Source: Streptomyces bicolor (lineage in GTDB: Bacteria; Actinomycetota; Actinomycetes; Streptomycetales; Streptomycetaceae). Taken from it: 64,000 bases of DNA. This document shows, piece by piece, positions 7,573 through 18,144 of this stretch. The position numbers and the translations under genes are program-made. Each line of letters opens with the position of its first letter. The first letter of the stretch is position 1. A model generated the notes under the pieces. It did no database searches. It saw nothing but the letters and a program-made list of their open reading frames with translations, and was not told where the DNA came from. The stretch is taken from positions 124,001-188,000 of the forward strand of contig NZ_JOFS01000014.1 in the NCBI RefSeq assembly GCF_000719285.1, in the 5' to 3' direction.

Positions 7573-9972
7573 ATGGGACGAGCGGAAGAGAGACGAGCGC
7601 GTCAGCGTGGCGGTCGCCGCGCCGCCCCCCGGCGCTCCTCAGGGACGCCGTCGGCCACCGGCAGAGGCGAGGCGGTCACCGTGGTGGGCTCGGAGCCCGT
7701 CCCGGGAGGACGGGCCGCGGCCCGCCGGGCGGCCAAGTCCGCGGGCAGGGGCAAGGGTGGCGACGGCAAGGGCCGAATACGCCGGCTGTTCACCTGGAAG
7801 AAGATGCTCGGCGCGTTCCTCGGCAGCTGCCTGCTCGTCATCGGGGCGTTCATCGCGCTGTACCTCTACGTGGACATCCCGGAGGACAACGCCGCCGCCC
7901 AGGCCGCCCAGCGCCAGAGCAACATCTACAAGTACAGCGACGGCTCGACCCTGGCCCGCGACGGCGAGGTCAACCGCGAGATCGTGGACCTGTCCAAGGT
8001 GCCGAAGGAGGTCCGGTACACCTTCGTCGCCGCCGAGAACAAGTCCTTCTACAACGACAACGGCATCGACCTGAAGGGCACGGCCCGCGGTGTGCTCAAC
8101 ACGCTGATGGGCAAGGGCGCGCAGGGCGGTTCGACGATCACCCAGCAGTACGTCAAGAACTACTACCTCAGCCAGGAACAGACGGTCAGCCGCAAGCTCA
8201 GGGAGATCGTCATCTCCCTGAAGGTCGACCGCCAGATGTCGAAGGACGAGATCCTCGCCGGCTACATCAACACCAGCTACTACGGCCGCAACTCCTACGG
8301 CATCCAGGCCGCCGCCCAGGCCTACTACCGCGTCGACGCCGACAGGCTCAGCGTCGCGCAGGGCGCGTATCTCGCCGCGTTGCTGCAGGCGCCGAGCCAG
8401 TACGACTGGGCGGTCGCCTCCGACACCGGCAAGAGGCTGGTCAAGGCCCGCTGGAACTACGTCCTGGACAACATGGTCGAGGAGGGCTGGCTGGACAAGA
8501 CCGAGCGCCAGGACATGAAGTTCCCGGAGCCGGAGGAGCCCAAGCCCACCGCCGGCCTGGAGGGGCAGAAGGGCTATCTGATCGCGCTCGCCAACCGTCA
8601 GCTGGAGGACCAGCTGATGAAGGAGCAGGGCCTCACCCGTTCCCAGGCCGAGGCCGCGGTCGTCGACCAGGGCTGGACCATCACCCTGAACATCGACAAG
8701 AAGAAGCAGTCCGAGCTGGAGAAGGCCGTCAAGGCGCAGCTGACCAGCAAGCTGGACAGCAAGAAGCGCAAGGTCGACGCGGACATCCAGGCCGGCGCGG
8801 TCTCCGTCGACCCCAAGACGGGCAAGGTCGTGGCCCTGTACGGCGGTGTGGACTACTTCGACCACTACACGAGCAACGCGACCCGCACGGACTACCAGCC
8901 CGCGTCGACGTTCAAGCCGGTCATCCTGGCCGCCGCGCTGGAGGAGAACGCCGAGACGCGGTCCGGCAAGCCGATCACCGCGAACACGGTCTACGACGGC
9001 ACCAGCAAGCGGCCGGTCGTGGACAGCGACGGCAACAAGGTCGGCTTCGCCCCCGAGAACGAGGACGACGAGAACTACGGCCCCATCACCGTCCAGACGG
9101 CGATGAACAAGTCGGTCAACTCCGTCTTCGCACAGATGGGCGTCGACGTCGGCATGAGGAACGTCATGGACGTGGCCGGCAAGCTCGGCATGGACGTCTC
9201 CGACGAGCAGGCCGTACCCGCCCAGACGCTGGGCACCATGGGCGCGAGCCCGCTGCAGATGGCAGGGGTCTACGCCACCCTCGACAACCACGGCAAGAAG
9301 GTCACGCCGAGCATCATCAAGGCGGCCGAGCACAACAGCCGGACGGTCGAGCTGCCGAACCCGATCGGCGAGCAGGTCATCAGCCGCGAGTCCGCCGACA
9401 CCGTGACCTCGGTGCTGACGGGCGTGGTCGACGACGGTACGGCCCGGAAGGCCGTGGCGAACAACCCCGAGCACGACGGCCAGAAGGTCGCCGGCAAGAC
9501 GGGTACGTCCGACGACAACAAGTCGGCCTGGTTCACCGGTTACACGCCCGACCTGGTCACCTCGGTGGGCCTGTTCGGCGAGGACGACAAGACGCACGCC
9601 CAGACCAAGATGTACGGCGCCGGCGGCTTCGACCGCGTCAACGGCGGTGGCTTCCCGGCGGAGATCTGGGCGGCGTACATGTTCGGGGTGACGAAGACGG
9701 ACGCCAGGTTCGACCTCGAGACCGACCAGGGTGCGGCGGTCCAGCCGACCTGGACGCCGACTCCGACCCAGGAGCCGACGACCCAGAAGCCGACGGAGAC
9801 GCCGACGACCCAGAAGCCGACGGAGACGCCGACGACCGAGGAGCCGACGGAGACGCCGACGACCGAGGAGCCGACGGAGACGCCGACGACGCAGCAGCCG
9901 ACGACACCGCCGACGAGCGAACCGACGGACGACGTCACCCTGGACCCGGTCAGACCGGATGACGGCCAGTAG
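7573..9972 (+). CDS. Class A penicillin-binding protein (bifunctional PBP)
   Basis: Membrane-anchored peptidoglycan synthase, 799 aa. It has a basic, disordered cytoplasmic tail, a transmembrane helix at about 77-97, and a GT51 glycosyltransferase (about 130-305, catalytic E155 in AAENKSFY, GGSTITQQYVKN motif). The transpeptidase domain has S445-T-F-K448, S514-V-N516 and K642-T-G-T645. The tail (about 725-785) is a proline/threonine/glutamate repeat (TQKPTETPT, TEEPTETPT) that probably spans or contacts the wall. ATG 7573 has a weak, distant ribosome site. It is monocistronic, with foldback repeats behind it. Confidence 0.93.
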   Translation: MGRAEERRARQRGGRRAAPRRSSGTPSATGRGEAVTVVGSEPVPGGRAAARRAAKSAGRGKGGDGKGRIRRLFTWKKMLGAFLGSCLLVIGAFIALYLYVDIPEDNAAAQAAQRQSNIYKYSDGSTLARDGEVNREIVDLSKVPKEVRYTFVAAENKSFYNDNGIDLKGTARGVLNTLMGKGAQGGSTITQQYVKNYYLSQEQTVSRKLREIVISLKVDRQMSKDEILAGYINTSYYGRNSYGIQAAAQAYYRVDADRLSVAQGAYLAALLQAPSQYDWAVASDTGKRLVKARWNYVLDNMVEEGWLDKTERQDMKFPEPEEPKPTAGLEGQKGYLIALANRQLEDQLMKEQGLTRSQAEAAVVDQGWTITLNIDKKKQSELEKAVKAQLTSKLDSKKRKVDADIQAGAVSVDPKTGKVVALYGGVDYFDHYTSNATRTDYQPASTFKPVILAAALEENAETRSGKPITANTVYDGTSKRPVVDSDGNKVGFAPENEDDENYGPITVQTAMNKSVNSVFAQMGVDVGMRNVMDVAGKLGMDVSDEQAVPAQTLGTMGASPLQMAGVYATLDNHGKKVTPSIIKAAEHNSRTVELPNPIGEQVISRESADTVTSVLTGVVDDGTARKAVANNPEHDGQKVAGKTGTSDDNKSAWFTGYTPDLVTSVGLFGEDDKTHAQTKMYGAGGFDRVNGGGFPAEIWAAYMFGVTKTDARFDLETDQGAAVQPTWTPTPTQEPTTQKPTETPTTQKPTETPTTEEPTETPTTEEPTETPTTQQPTTPPTSEPTDDVTLDPVRPDDGQ
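9756..9920 (+). repeat. In-gene tandem repeats coding PT-rich PBP tail
   Basis: Imperfect units of about 27-30 bp built on GAGCCGACGGAGACGCCGAC encode the TETPTTEEP-type tail of the PBP. Length variation by slippage is plausible. Confidence 0.75.
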
Positions 9973-9976
9973 AACA

Positions 9977-10049
9977 GCGCCCCGATAGGGGCGCGGGGAA
10001 CTGCGCGATCAGCCACGAAGTACACGCGGCCGGCGACGCGCAGTTCCCC
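9977..10049. repeat. Dispersed intergenic repeat, copy 1, with two nested hairpins
   Basis: A short hairpin (GCGCCCC 9977-9983, GGGGCGC 9988-9994) is followed by a perfect 13-bp foldback, GGGGAACTGCGCG (9995-10007) with CGCGCAGTTCCCC (10037-10049). It lies between the converging PBP and phosphatase genes, where it can act as a bidirectional terminator. The core GGGGCGCGGGGAACTGCGCGA recurs at 18078-18098. The element is familiar from Streptomyces intergenic regions. Confidence 0.8.
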
Positions 10050-10058
10050 CTACGGCGC

Positions 10059-12224
10059 TCAGCCGCGATTCAACTCGAACCAGACGACCTTTCCGGTGCT
10101 CAACCGCGTGGCCCCCCACCGCCGAGCCAACCGATTAACCAGGTAGAGCCCCCGCCCACCCTCATCCGTCGCCCGAGCCTGCCGCAGCCGCGGCAACTGA
10201 GGCACGTCATCGCCCACCTCGCACCGCAGCACATCGGTCCGCAACAGCCGCAACGTCACCGGCCGCGAGGCATACCGCACGGCGTTCGTCACGACCTCGC
10301 TGACCAACAGCTCGACCGAATCCGTGAGTTCCTCCAGCCCCCACCGCGCCAACGCCCGCCGCGCGAGCCGCCGGGCCCGGCCCGGCGCCGCGTCCTCCGG
10401 CTCCAGAAACCAGTACGCCACGTCGCTCGGCGCGATCCCGTCGAAGCGGGCGGCGAGCAGCGCGATGTCGTCGTCCCGGTCGCCCGGGCCCAGCATGTCG
10501 AGGACCTCGTCGCAGAGGGCCTCCAGCGGCGGCGGGTGATCAGGACCCGTGAGCTGCGCGGTCGCGGCCAGCTTCTCGCGCAGTTGCTCTATGCCGGTCC
10601 ACACGTCGCGCAGGCGGGACTCGACCAGACCGTCGGTGTAGAGGAGCAGCGTCGCTCCGGCCGGCGCGTCCAGCTCGACGGCCTCGAAGTCGACGCCGCC
10701 GACGCCGATCGGCGCGCCCGCCGGAACCCGCAGTACCTCCGCCCGGCCGCCCAGGTGCAGCAGAACGGGCGGCGGATGGCCGGCGTTGGCGATCGTGATC
10801 CGATGCGAGACCGGATCGTAGACGGCGTACAAACACGTCGCCATGCGGTCGGTGCCCAGCCGCTGGGCCTGCTCGTCGAGGTGGTGCAGGACCTCCTGCG
10901 GGGGCAGGTCGAGACCGGCGAGGGTCTGGGCCGTCGTGCGCAGCTGGCCCATGATCGCCGCCGACGTCATGGAGTGGCCCATGACATCACCGACGACCAG
11001 CGCCACGCGACTGCCCGGCAGGGGGATCGCGTCGTACCAGTCGCCGCCCACCCGGGCCGTCTCCGCCGCCGGGAGGTAGCGGGAGGCGAGCCGTACGCCC
11101 GTCGGACGCGGCAGCGTCTCCGGCAGCATGGTGCGCTGCAGCTCGTCCGCGATGTACGCCTCACGGCCGTACAGCACCGCCTTGTCGATGCCGAGCGCGC
11201 TGTGCGTGGCGAGCTGGGCGGCGACGAGGAGGTCGTCGGGCTCGAAGGCGAGGCGCTCCGGGCGGCGCAGGAAGACCGCGGCGCCGATGACACGGCGGCG
11301 GCCGCGCAGTGGGGCGAGGATCGCGCGCTGACCGTCGGGGATGATCAACTGGCCGTCGTCGCCGAGGAGCTCGGGCAGGGCGGCGCGGGCGGCGGGCGCG
11401 TCGGCGAAGACGGGACGTACGCCGCGCAGCACCTCGGCGAGCGCACCGCCGGGCCGCACCTCGCACAGCTCGGCGGTGAGGGCGGACAGTTCGGCCAGCT
11501 CGGTCGGCTCCGGCTGGGTCTGCGCGGGCAGGAAGCCACCGCCCTCGGTGTCGCGCTCCTCCGGGATCCGGTCGGTGCGGCGCAGCCGCAGCACGACGGG
11601 ACCCGTGGGCCGCTCGTCGCCGACCGGCAGCGGGTCGCGCAGATAGACGAGGATCGCGTCGGAGAAGGTCGGCACGGTCGCCCGGCACAGCCCCATCACG
11701 ATCTCGTCCAGGTCGATGCCGCGGGCGATCCGCCGGGTGGCGGCGCCCACGAAGCGCAGCCGGTCGCCGTCCCGCCGCATCGGCGTGGGACGCCCGGGAG
11801 GCAGACCCTGCCCGGTGCGCCGCTCGGCGGACGCCTGCGCCGGCTCGGTGCCCGGCTGGGGCGGTATGGCCTCCGGAACGGGCCGAGGCCGGTGCTCACC
11901 CACGGTCGAATCCGCTCCCGCGGGAGGGACCCCCATGGGCTCGGCGGCGACGGAGGGCTGCGAGTGCTCGGGGCCGTTGCCGACGATGACTGGGGGCTCC
12001 TTGCTCGGGCCGGACGGCGTGGTGGTGCCCGGCGTGGAGGGGGTCTCTCCGGTGCGCGCCTGCGCGGGTAAGGCGGCTGTGCCGCCGGGGGTGTGCGGCG
12101 GCGTGGAGTGCGTCGTCGACGGCGTCGAGGTACGCACGAGCGCCCCGCGGGACTCCGCGGGGTCGACGCCCGTCTCGGGGCGTTCGAAGGAGGTCGGCTG
12201 CTCCGTCACGCCTTTCGAATCCAT
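10059..12224 (-). CDS. GAF-SpoIIE phosphatase-HATPase regulatory protein
   Basis: 721-aa cytoplasmic signalling protein. Residues 1-150 are a disordered, Pro/Thr-rich region. A GAF-like domain covers about 165-345. A PPM/SpoIIE serine phosphatase covers about 370-590 (GGDWYDA near 394, GDVMGHS, metal-binding Asp residues). A C-terminal RsbW-type ATPase (about 605-718) has DEGGRGLYLV. The fusion of an anti-sigma-factor-like kinase with its opposing phosphatase suggests partner switching with STAS-domain anti-anti-sigma factors. ATG 12224 or GTG 12209 are both possible; neither has a strong ribosome site. No STAS partner is adjacent. Confidence 0.88.
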   Translation of the reverse strand: MDSKGVTEQPTSFERPETGVDPAESRGALVRTSTPSTTHSTPPHTPGGTAALPAQARTGETPSTPGTTTPSGPSKEPPVIVGNGPEHSQPSVAAEPMGVPPAGADSTVGEHRPRPVPEAIPPQPGTEPAQASAERRTGQGLPPGRPTPMRRDGDRLRFVGAATRRIARGIDLDEIVMGLCRATVPTFSDAILVYLRDPLPVGDERPTGPVVLRLRRTDRIPEERDTEGGGFLPAQTQPEPTELAELSALTAELCEVRPGGALAEVLRGVRPVFADAPAARAALPELLGDDGQLIIPDGQRAILAPLRGRRRVIGAAVFLRRPERLAFEPDDLLVAAQLATHSALGIDKAVLYGREAYIADELQRTMLPETLPRPTGVRLASRYLPAAETARVGGDWYDAIPLPGSRVALVVGDVMGHSMTSAAIMGQLRTTAQTLAGLDLPPQEVLHHLDEQAQRLGTDRMATCLYAVYDPVSHRITIANAGHPPPVLLHLGGRAEVLRVPAGAPIGVGGVDFEAVELDAPAGATLLLYTDGLVESRLRDVWTGIEQLREKLAATAQLTGPDHPPPLEALCDEVLDMLGPGDRDDDIALLAARFDGIAPSDVAYWFLEPEDAAPGRARRLARRALARWGLEELTDSVELLVSEVVTNAVRYASRPVTLRLLRTDVLRCEVGDDVPQLPRLRQARATDEGGRGLYLVNRLARRWGATRLSTGKVVWFELNRG

Positions 12225-12513
12225 CCGTCCGGGGCTGCGCGCCACGCGTGCAGTTCGTCCCGCCGAAACTCCGATACCCGCAATACGTGCCCCAGGAACG
12301 GAATTCCCGCGTGGCCAGAGACAGTTCCTGTGCCGCCGGTGGAACCTCCGCGGCCCGTACCGGTGCCACGGGCGTTGCCCTGGTAACCCTCGCTCACGTC
12401 CTGCCGCCCCTCGGTGACGATCGGTCAAGCCCGGCGCGCACTCCGGAAGTTGCCCATGCGCGCCCTTGCGGAGGACGATCCTACGTTTGTTGCCCGGGGG
12501 CGCATCAAGGGTC

Positions 12514-13209
12514 TCATGAGGACAGGTGCGCGGGCGTGCGATCCCAGTCCTCAGGCAAAGAAGGTACAGCCCAGGAGGGATCCGGGCGCCAGTGCGGCCA
12601 GTCGTCCGAGAACGGCGGCCCCCAGGCGCGGATCACCTCCACCGCCTCGCGCCCCGCCTCCCGCACCCGCGCGGCGAGCCGTTCGTCGATCAGCCCGTCC
12701 CGCTGGGCCTGCGCGAACTCGTCCTCGTCCCGCCAGTGCCAACTGCGGTCCGGGTGCACGGAGATGTCGAGGAAGTGGTCCTCGGAGTCCACCCCACCCG
12801 ACCAACGGGTCAGCGGCTCCTCGAGATTCACGTACCAGTTCTTGAACCGCCACCCGGGCTCCCAGAACAGCCACACCGACCACGGCTCACCGGGCCGCGC
12901 GAGCTTCAGCACCCCGGTGCCGAACCAGCGGTCGAGCTGGACGGAGCGCGGCTTGGTGTACCGCGTCTCAAGAGGCTCCAGGTGCACGGCGGTTCCGTCC
13001 GCGAGGACGGGCTTCACGCACTGCGTCCCAGGCGCCAGCCATACGGCGAGGAGCTCGTCGTCGTCCCGTACGACGGTGACGGGACGCGCGATGTGGAAGC
13101 CACGGCCCGCGTTCTCCCGGTACCGCCACAGGATCTGCGTCCCGGGCGCCCAGGAGCCCGTCGAGCCGCCCGCTTCCACTTCCGTCGTCACCGCTCCACC
13201 GTCTTCCAT
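12514..13209 (-). CDS. DUF402 domain protein (FomD-like)
   Basis: 231-aa soluble protein of the DUF402/FomD superfamily. The core at about 20-170 has WAPGTQILWRYRENAGRGFH, FKNWYVNLEEPL and VDSEDHFLDISVHPD. The acidic residues of the last two motifs match the metal-binding site of FomD-type nucleotide hydrolases, suggesting a phosphoric-anhydride hydrolase, but the substrate is unknown. ATG 13209; GTG 13191 is an alternative. It stands alone between the phosphatase and fumC, all on the minus strand. Confidence 0.82.
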   Translation of the reverse strand: MEDGGAVTTEVEAGGSTGSWAPGTQILWRYRENAGRGFHIARPVTVVRDDDELLAVWLAPGTQCVKPVLADGTAVHLEPLETRYTKPRSVQLDRWFGTGVLKLARPGEPWSVWLFWEPGWRFKNWYVNLEEPLTRWSGGVDSEDHFLDISVHPDRSWHWRDEDEFAQAQRDGLIDERLAARVREAGREAVEVIRAWGPPFSDDWPHWRPDPSWAVPSLPEDWDRTPAHLSS

Positions 13210-13292
13210 GCGCAGATATTAGGTGCCACAGGCATACGACGCTGCGGTGAGTGTCACGGTTCACGCCGCCGAGGCGTTCCGGCGGCCACTGG

Positions 13293-14678
<1,386 letters not shown>

Positions 14679-14764
14679 ACCGGGTACAGCGTGGGGGCGG
14701 GGGCGGTTGTTCCGGGGTTGGTCCGCTCGGGGGTTGCTTTCTCGCCCGCCGGAGGGGTTGTATC

Positions 14765-14887
14765 CAGCCCGTCTGGGGGTGCCCCCGCTGGGGGAGTTTG
14801 GGGACGAGGCCCGTTCAGGGCCGAAGCGGGGGTCTGGGGGCGGCAGCCCCCAGAGATGGGACGGGTAGGGGCGGCGGGGGCGAAAAC
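14765..14887 (+). repeat. Dispersed GC-rich palindromic repeat, family A copy 1
   Basis: About 120 bp between fumC and the class I fumarase gene. Its core reads GCCGAAGCGGGGGTCTGGGG, then GCGGCAGCCCC, then GGGACGGGTAGGGGCGGCG. The same block occurs inverted at 22299-22420 and partly at 51100-51212. It is full of G-run/C-run hairpins. Confidence 0.85.
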
Positions 14888-14908
14888 CTCCCCGCCGCAC
14901 CCGAGGCG

Positions 14909-16576
14909 CTACGCCAGCCCCGGCCCCCGCACCGGAATCGACGTGAACGTCGGCTGAGGCGCCGGGTCCTGGAAGAAGTCGTTGCCCTTGTCGTCGACCA
15001 CGATGAACGCCGGGAAGTCCTCGACCTCGATCTTCCAGACGGCCTCCATGCCGAGCTCCTCGTACTCGACGACCTCGACCTTCTTGATGCAGTCCTGGGC
15101 GAGACGCGCCGCGGGCCCGCCGATGGACCCGAGGTAGAAGCCGCCGTGGGCGTCGCACGCGTCGGTGACCTGCTTGCTGCGGTTGCCCTTGGCCAGCATC
15201 ACCTTGGAACCGCCCGCCGCCTGGAACTGCTCGACGTAGGAGTCCATGCGGCCGGCCGTGGTCGGCCCGAAGGAACCGGACGCGTACCCCTCCGGCGTCT
15301 TGGCCGGCCCCGCGTAGTACACGGGGTGGTCCTTCAGGTACTGCGGCATGTCCTCGCCCGCATCCAGCCGCTCCTTGATCTTGGCGTGCGCGATGTCACG
15401 CGCCACGACCAGCGGACCGGTGAGGGAAAGGCGCGTCTTCACCGGGTACTTGGTCAGCTCGGCGAGGATGTCGTCCATCGGCTGGTTGAGGTCGATCCTG
15501 ACCACGTCGCCGTCCGACTCGAGGTGCTCGTCCGTCGTCTCCGGCAGGAACCGCGCCGGGTCGGTCTCCAGCTGCTCCAGGAAGACGCCCTCGGCGGTGA
15601 TCTTCGCGACGGCCTGCCGGTCGGCGGAGCAGGACACGGCGATGGCGACCGGACACGAAGCCCCGTGCCGCGGCAGCCGCACCACACGCACGTCGTGGCA
15701 GAAGTACTTGCCGCCGAACTGCGCCCCGATCCCGATCTTCTGCGTGAGCTCGAAGACCTTCTCCTCCAGCTCCTTGTCCCGGAACCCGTGCCCGAGCGGC
15801 GAGCCCTCGGCCGGGATCTCGTCCAGGTAGTGGGCGGAGGCGTACTTCGCGGTCTTGAGGGCGTACTCGGCGCTCGTACCGCCCACCACGATCGCCAGGT
15901 GGTACGGCGGACAGGCGGCCGTACCCAGCGAACGGATCTTCTCCTCCAGGAACTTCATCATGGAGGCCTCGTTCAGGACGGCCTTGGTCTCCTGGTAGAG
16001 GAACGACTTGTTGGCCGAGCCGCCGCCCTTCGCCATGAAGAGGAACTTGTAGGCGCCGCCGTCGGTGGCGTACAGCTCGATCTGCGCCGGCAGGTTGGAG
16101 CCGGTGTTCTTCTCCTCCCACATGGTGAGCGGAGCCATCTGCGAGTACCGCAGGTTGAGCTTGGTGTACGCGTCGTAGATGCCGCGGGAGAGGGCCTCCT
16201 CGTCACCGCCCTCGGTCAGCACGTTCTGCCCGCGCTTGCCCATCACGATGGCCGTACCGGTGTCCTGGCACATCGGCAGGACGCCCGCCGCCGCGATGTT
16301 GGCGTTCTTCAGCAGGTCCAGCGCGACGAACTTGTCGTTGCCCGACGCCTCGGGGTCGTCGATGATGCGCCGCAGCTGGGCCAGGTGCGCGGGCCGCAGA
16401 TAGTGCTGGATGTCGTGGATGGCCTCCTCGGCCAGCTTGCGCAGCGCCTCGGGCTCCACCTTGAGGAACGTCCGCCCGTCGGCCTCGAAGGTGGAGACAC
16501 CCTCGGCGGTCACCAGCCGGTACGGGGTGGTGTCCTCTCCCATGGGGAGCAGATCGGTGTACGCGAACTCAGGCAT
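14909..16576 (-). CDS. Fumarate hydratase class I (4Fe-4S)
   Basis: 555-aa iron-sulfur fumarase (fused alpha/beta form) catalysing fumarate to L-malate. Cluster cysteines are expected in [10 protein letters not shown], in the segment around [14 protein letters not shown] and in [10 protein letters not shown]. The C-terminal beta domain holds [14 protein letters not shown]. The start is ATG 16576 ([13 protein letters not shown]); upstream in-frame codons are leader. Having both an oxygen-labile and an oxygen-stable fumarase side by side, near the peroxide-response genes, fits back-up of the TCA step under oxidative stress (inference). Confidence 0.95.
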   Translation of the reverse strand: MPEFAYTDLLPMGEDTTPYRLVTAEGVSTFEADGRTFLKVEPEALRKLAEEAIHDIQHYLRPAHLAQLRRIIDDPEASGNDKFVALDLLKNANIAAAGVLPMCQDTGTAIVMGKRGQNVLTEGGDEEALSRGIYDAYTKLNLRYSQMAPLTMWEEKNTGSNLPAQIELYATDGGAYKFLFMAKGGGSANKSFLYQETKAVLNEASMMKFLEEKIRSLGTAACPPYHLAIVVGGTSAEYALKTAKYASAHYLDEIPAEGSPLGHGFRDKELEEKVFELTQKIGIGAQFGGKYFCHDVRVVRLPRHGASCPVAIAVSCSADRQAVAKITAEGVFLEQLETDPARFLPETTDEHLESDGDVVRIDLNQPMDDILAELTKYPVKTRLSLTGPLVVARDIAHAKIKERLDAGEDMPQYLKDHPVYYAGPAKTPEGYASGSFGPTTAGRMDSYVEQFQAAGGSKVMLAKGNRSKQVTDACDAHGGFYLGSIGGPAARLAQDCIKKVEVVEYEELGMEAVWKIEVEDFPAFIVVDDKGNDFFQDPAPQPTFTSIPVRGPGLA

Positions 16577-16762
16577 CGGTGCCCATTCCTCACTCGGCAG
16601 CTTCTTCGAGGCGCTCTCGCCTGCGGCCGGCCTCCATTGGCAAGCGCCAACCAGCGTAGAACCTGCCACTGACGGCGAGCTTGTGAGGTAAGGCTCAGTT
16701 CGACACCGATCGACGCGAGAGAGGGGCTATCGCGATCTATCGTGTTTGGGTACGCTGCTGCC

Positions 16763-17446
16763 GTGGACCTTCAGAAGCAGACCGCGCCCCCTGCCACCAC
16801 CGAGCTCCGCGCCTCCGACGCCGACCGCGACCGGATCGCCGACATCCTGCGTGAAGCCCTGGCCGAGGGCCGCCTCACCGCCGACGAGCACGCGGAGCGC
16901 GTCGAGGGCGTGCTGGCGGCCAAGACGGTCGGCGAACTGGACGTCTTCATACGGGATCTGCCGGCCGCCCACCCCCGCCGCGCACCCCAGGTGCCGGCCG
17001 CCGGCCGCCCCGCCCCCGTCGCGGTGCCCGCCGACCCCGACGAGAACGTGGTCGCGGTCTTCAGCGCCGCCGTCCGCAAGGGCCGCTGGCGCGCGGGCCG
17101 CCGTATCCACGCGTACGCGATCTTCGGCAGCGTGGAGATAGACCTCAGCGAGGCCCTCTTCGAGTACCAGCAGGTCGTGATCCGCGCGATATCGGTCTTC
17201 GGCAGTGTCGAGGTCCGCGTCCCGGAGAACGTCTCGCTGCGCGGCGCGGGCGGCGGTGTGCTCGGCACCTTCGAGGTGGACACGCTCGACGCCGAGGACC
17301 CCGAGGCGCCCGTCGTCCATGTCGACGGCTGGGCGGTGCTCGGCAGCATCGAGGGCAGGCCCAAGCGGGGCAAGCTGGTCGCTGACATCCTCGACCGTGT
17401 TCAGCGCAAGGTCGACAAGAGTTTGCGCAAGCATTTGGATCGTTGA
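16763..17446 (+). CDS. DUF1707 / LiaF-like C-terminal domain protein
   Basis: 227-aa soluble protein. The N-terminal DUF1707 domain covers about 14-66 (ELRASDADRDRIADILREAL and DEHAERVEGVLAAKTVGELD). A Pro-rich linker joins it to a beta-helical LiaF/YvqF C-terminal-like domain of about 120-215 (AIFGSVEIDL, VFGSVEVRVP, VLGSIEG repeats). Such proteins are linked to envelope-stress regulation. GTG 16763 has no Shine-Dalgarno site and a TACGCT hexamer about 7 nt upstream, consistent with a leaderless transcript. It is divergent from the class I fumarase gene. Confidence 0.85.
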   Translation: MDLQKQTAPPATTELRASDADRDRIADILREALAEGRLTADEHAERVEGVLAAKTVGELDVFIRDLPAAHPRRAPQVPAAGRPAPVAVPADPDENVVAVFSAAVRKGRWRAGRRIHAYAIFGSVEIDLSEALFEYQQVVIRAISVFGSVEVRVPENVSLRGAGGGVLGTFEVDTLDAEDPEAPVVHVDGWAVLGSIEGRPKRGKLVADILDRVQRKVDKSLRKHLDR

Positions 17447-17453
17447 CGGTTGT

Positions 17454-17468
17454 GAATCGAAGCGATTC
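17454..17468. promoter_or_regulatory. Short inverted repeat between DUF1707 gene and wblE
   Basis: GAATCG-AAG-CGATTC lies 8 bp after the DUF1707 stop. It could be a weak terminator or a regulator site upstream of wblE. A second feature of this gap is a direct repeat GTAGACC(T/G)TGCTGCA near 17569 and 17616, the second copy covering the wblE start. Confidence 0.35.
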
Positions 17469-17621
17469 GCACCCGCCTCCGCGGCTCTCTCGCCCGCCGC
17501 ACAGGGGTGCGCAGGACCCCCCGAAATCCAGCGGTTCGGAACTGCCTGCATAGGCGCGCGCACAGCGGGTAGACCTTGCTGCATCGTCTCTCGCTCGCGA
17601 AGCCGTCGTCAGGAGTAGACC

Positions 17622-17999
17622 GTGCTGCAACCGCCGCATTCGTCCCTGCAGGTCGCTGCCGTTCCGGCCCAGCGGGTGCCAGTGCGAGACAGGGACCAAG
17701 ACGCCCCATGGCACACAGAGGCCGTGTGCCGCCGCGACGAGGCCGGCCTGTTCTTCGCCCCCTCCAAGGAGCCCACCGCGGCACGCCTCTCCCGCGAGGA
17801 GGCGGCCAAGCGGGTCTGCGCCCGCTGCCCGGTCATGGTCGAGTGCCGCGAACACGCCCTCCTCCAGCCCGAGCCGTACGGCGTCTGGGGCGGCCTCACG
17901 GCAGCGGAACGCCGCGTGGTCCTGGCGAGGCGCCGCCGCCGCGAAATGGAGTTGAAGAAGGCGACGCGGGCGGCGAACCGGATAGCGCAGGCGGGCTGA
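17622..17999 (+). CDS. wblE: WhiB-like Fe-S transcription factor WblE
   Basis: 125-aa Wbl protein that binds a [4Fe-4S] cluster and typically partners the principal sigma factor. Four cluster cysteines are visible: C36, C66, C69 and C75 (C-X29-C-X2-C-X5-C). The G-V-W-G-G turn follows at 87-91, then a basic C-terminal DNA-binding tail (RRRRREMELKK). GTG 17622 has AGGAG 6 nt upstream. Gene order next to glpX and DUF1707 matches the wblE locus of other streptomycetes, where this gene is highly conserved. Confidence 0.95.
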   Translation: MLQPPHSSLQVAAVPAQRVPVRDRDQDAPWHTEAVCRRDEAGLFFAPSKEPTAARLSREEAAKRVCARCPVMVECREHALLQPEPYGVWGGLTAAERRVVLARRRRREMELKKATRAANRIAQAG

Positions 18000-18016
18000 A
18001 AGGCAAAAAAGAAAGG

Positions 18017-18042
18017 GCGCCCCCTCCGCACCGGGGGCGCTC
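18017..18042. terminator. Terminator between wblE and glpX
   Basis: Inverted repeat GCGCCCCC (18017-18024) with GGGGGCGC (18033-18040). It is flanked by an A-run on the wblE side (18005-18014), which gives a U-rich tail to the glpX transcript, and by CACTTTT on the other. It serves both converging genes. Confidence 0.85.
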
Positions 18043-18076
18043 CTCACTTTTCGGCGTACGGGGAGATGGCCCACCT

Positions 18077-18140
18077 AGGGGCGCGGGGAACTGCGCGACA
18101 AGCCACCCACAACCCGCGGCCGCCAACGCTCCGCAGCCCC
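18077..18140. repeat. Dispersed intergenic repeat, copy 2
   Basis: AGGGGCGCGGGGAACTGCGC and following bases repeat the left arm of the element at 9977-10049, with the AAGCCAC and GCGGCCG segments also shared. The right arm is degenerate (CTCCGCAGCCCCC), so the long foldback is lost. It lies between wblE and glpX behind their terminator. Confidence 0.75.
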
Positions 18141-18144
18141 CGAG

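Noticed and set aside
7639..9597. Long minus-strand open frame opposite the class A PBP
   Set aside because: A mirror of a high-GC gene; the plus frame has all PBP catalytic motifs.
9756..9920. CRISPR-like regular repeats
   Set aside because: The repeats are in frame inside the PBP gene and encode a Pro/Thr tail. There are no spacers and no cas genes.
12225..12428. N-terminal extension of the GAF-SpoIIE protein starting at a TTG codon
   Set aside because: Arg-rich low-quality sequence with no ribosome site; ATG 12224 or GTG 12209 is more plausible.
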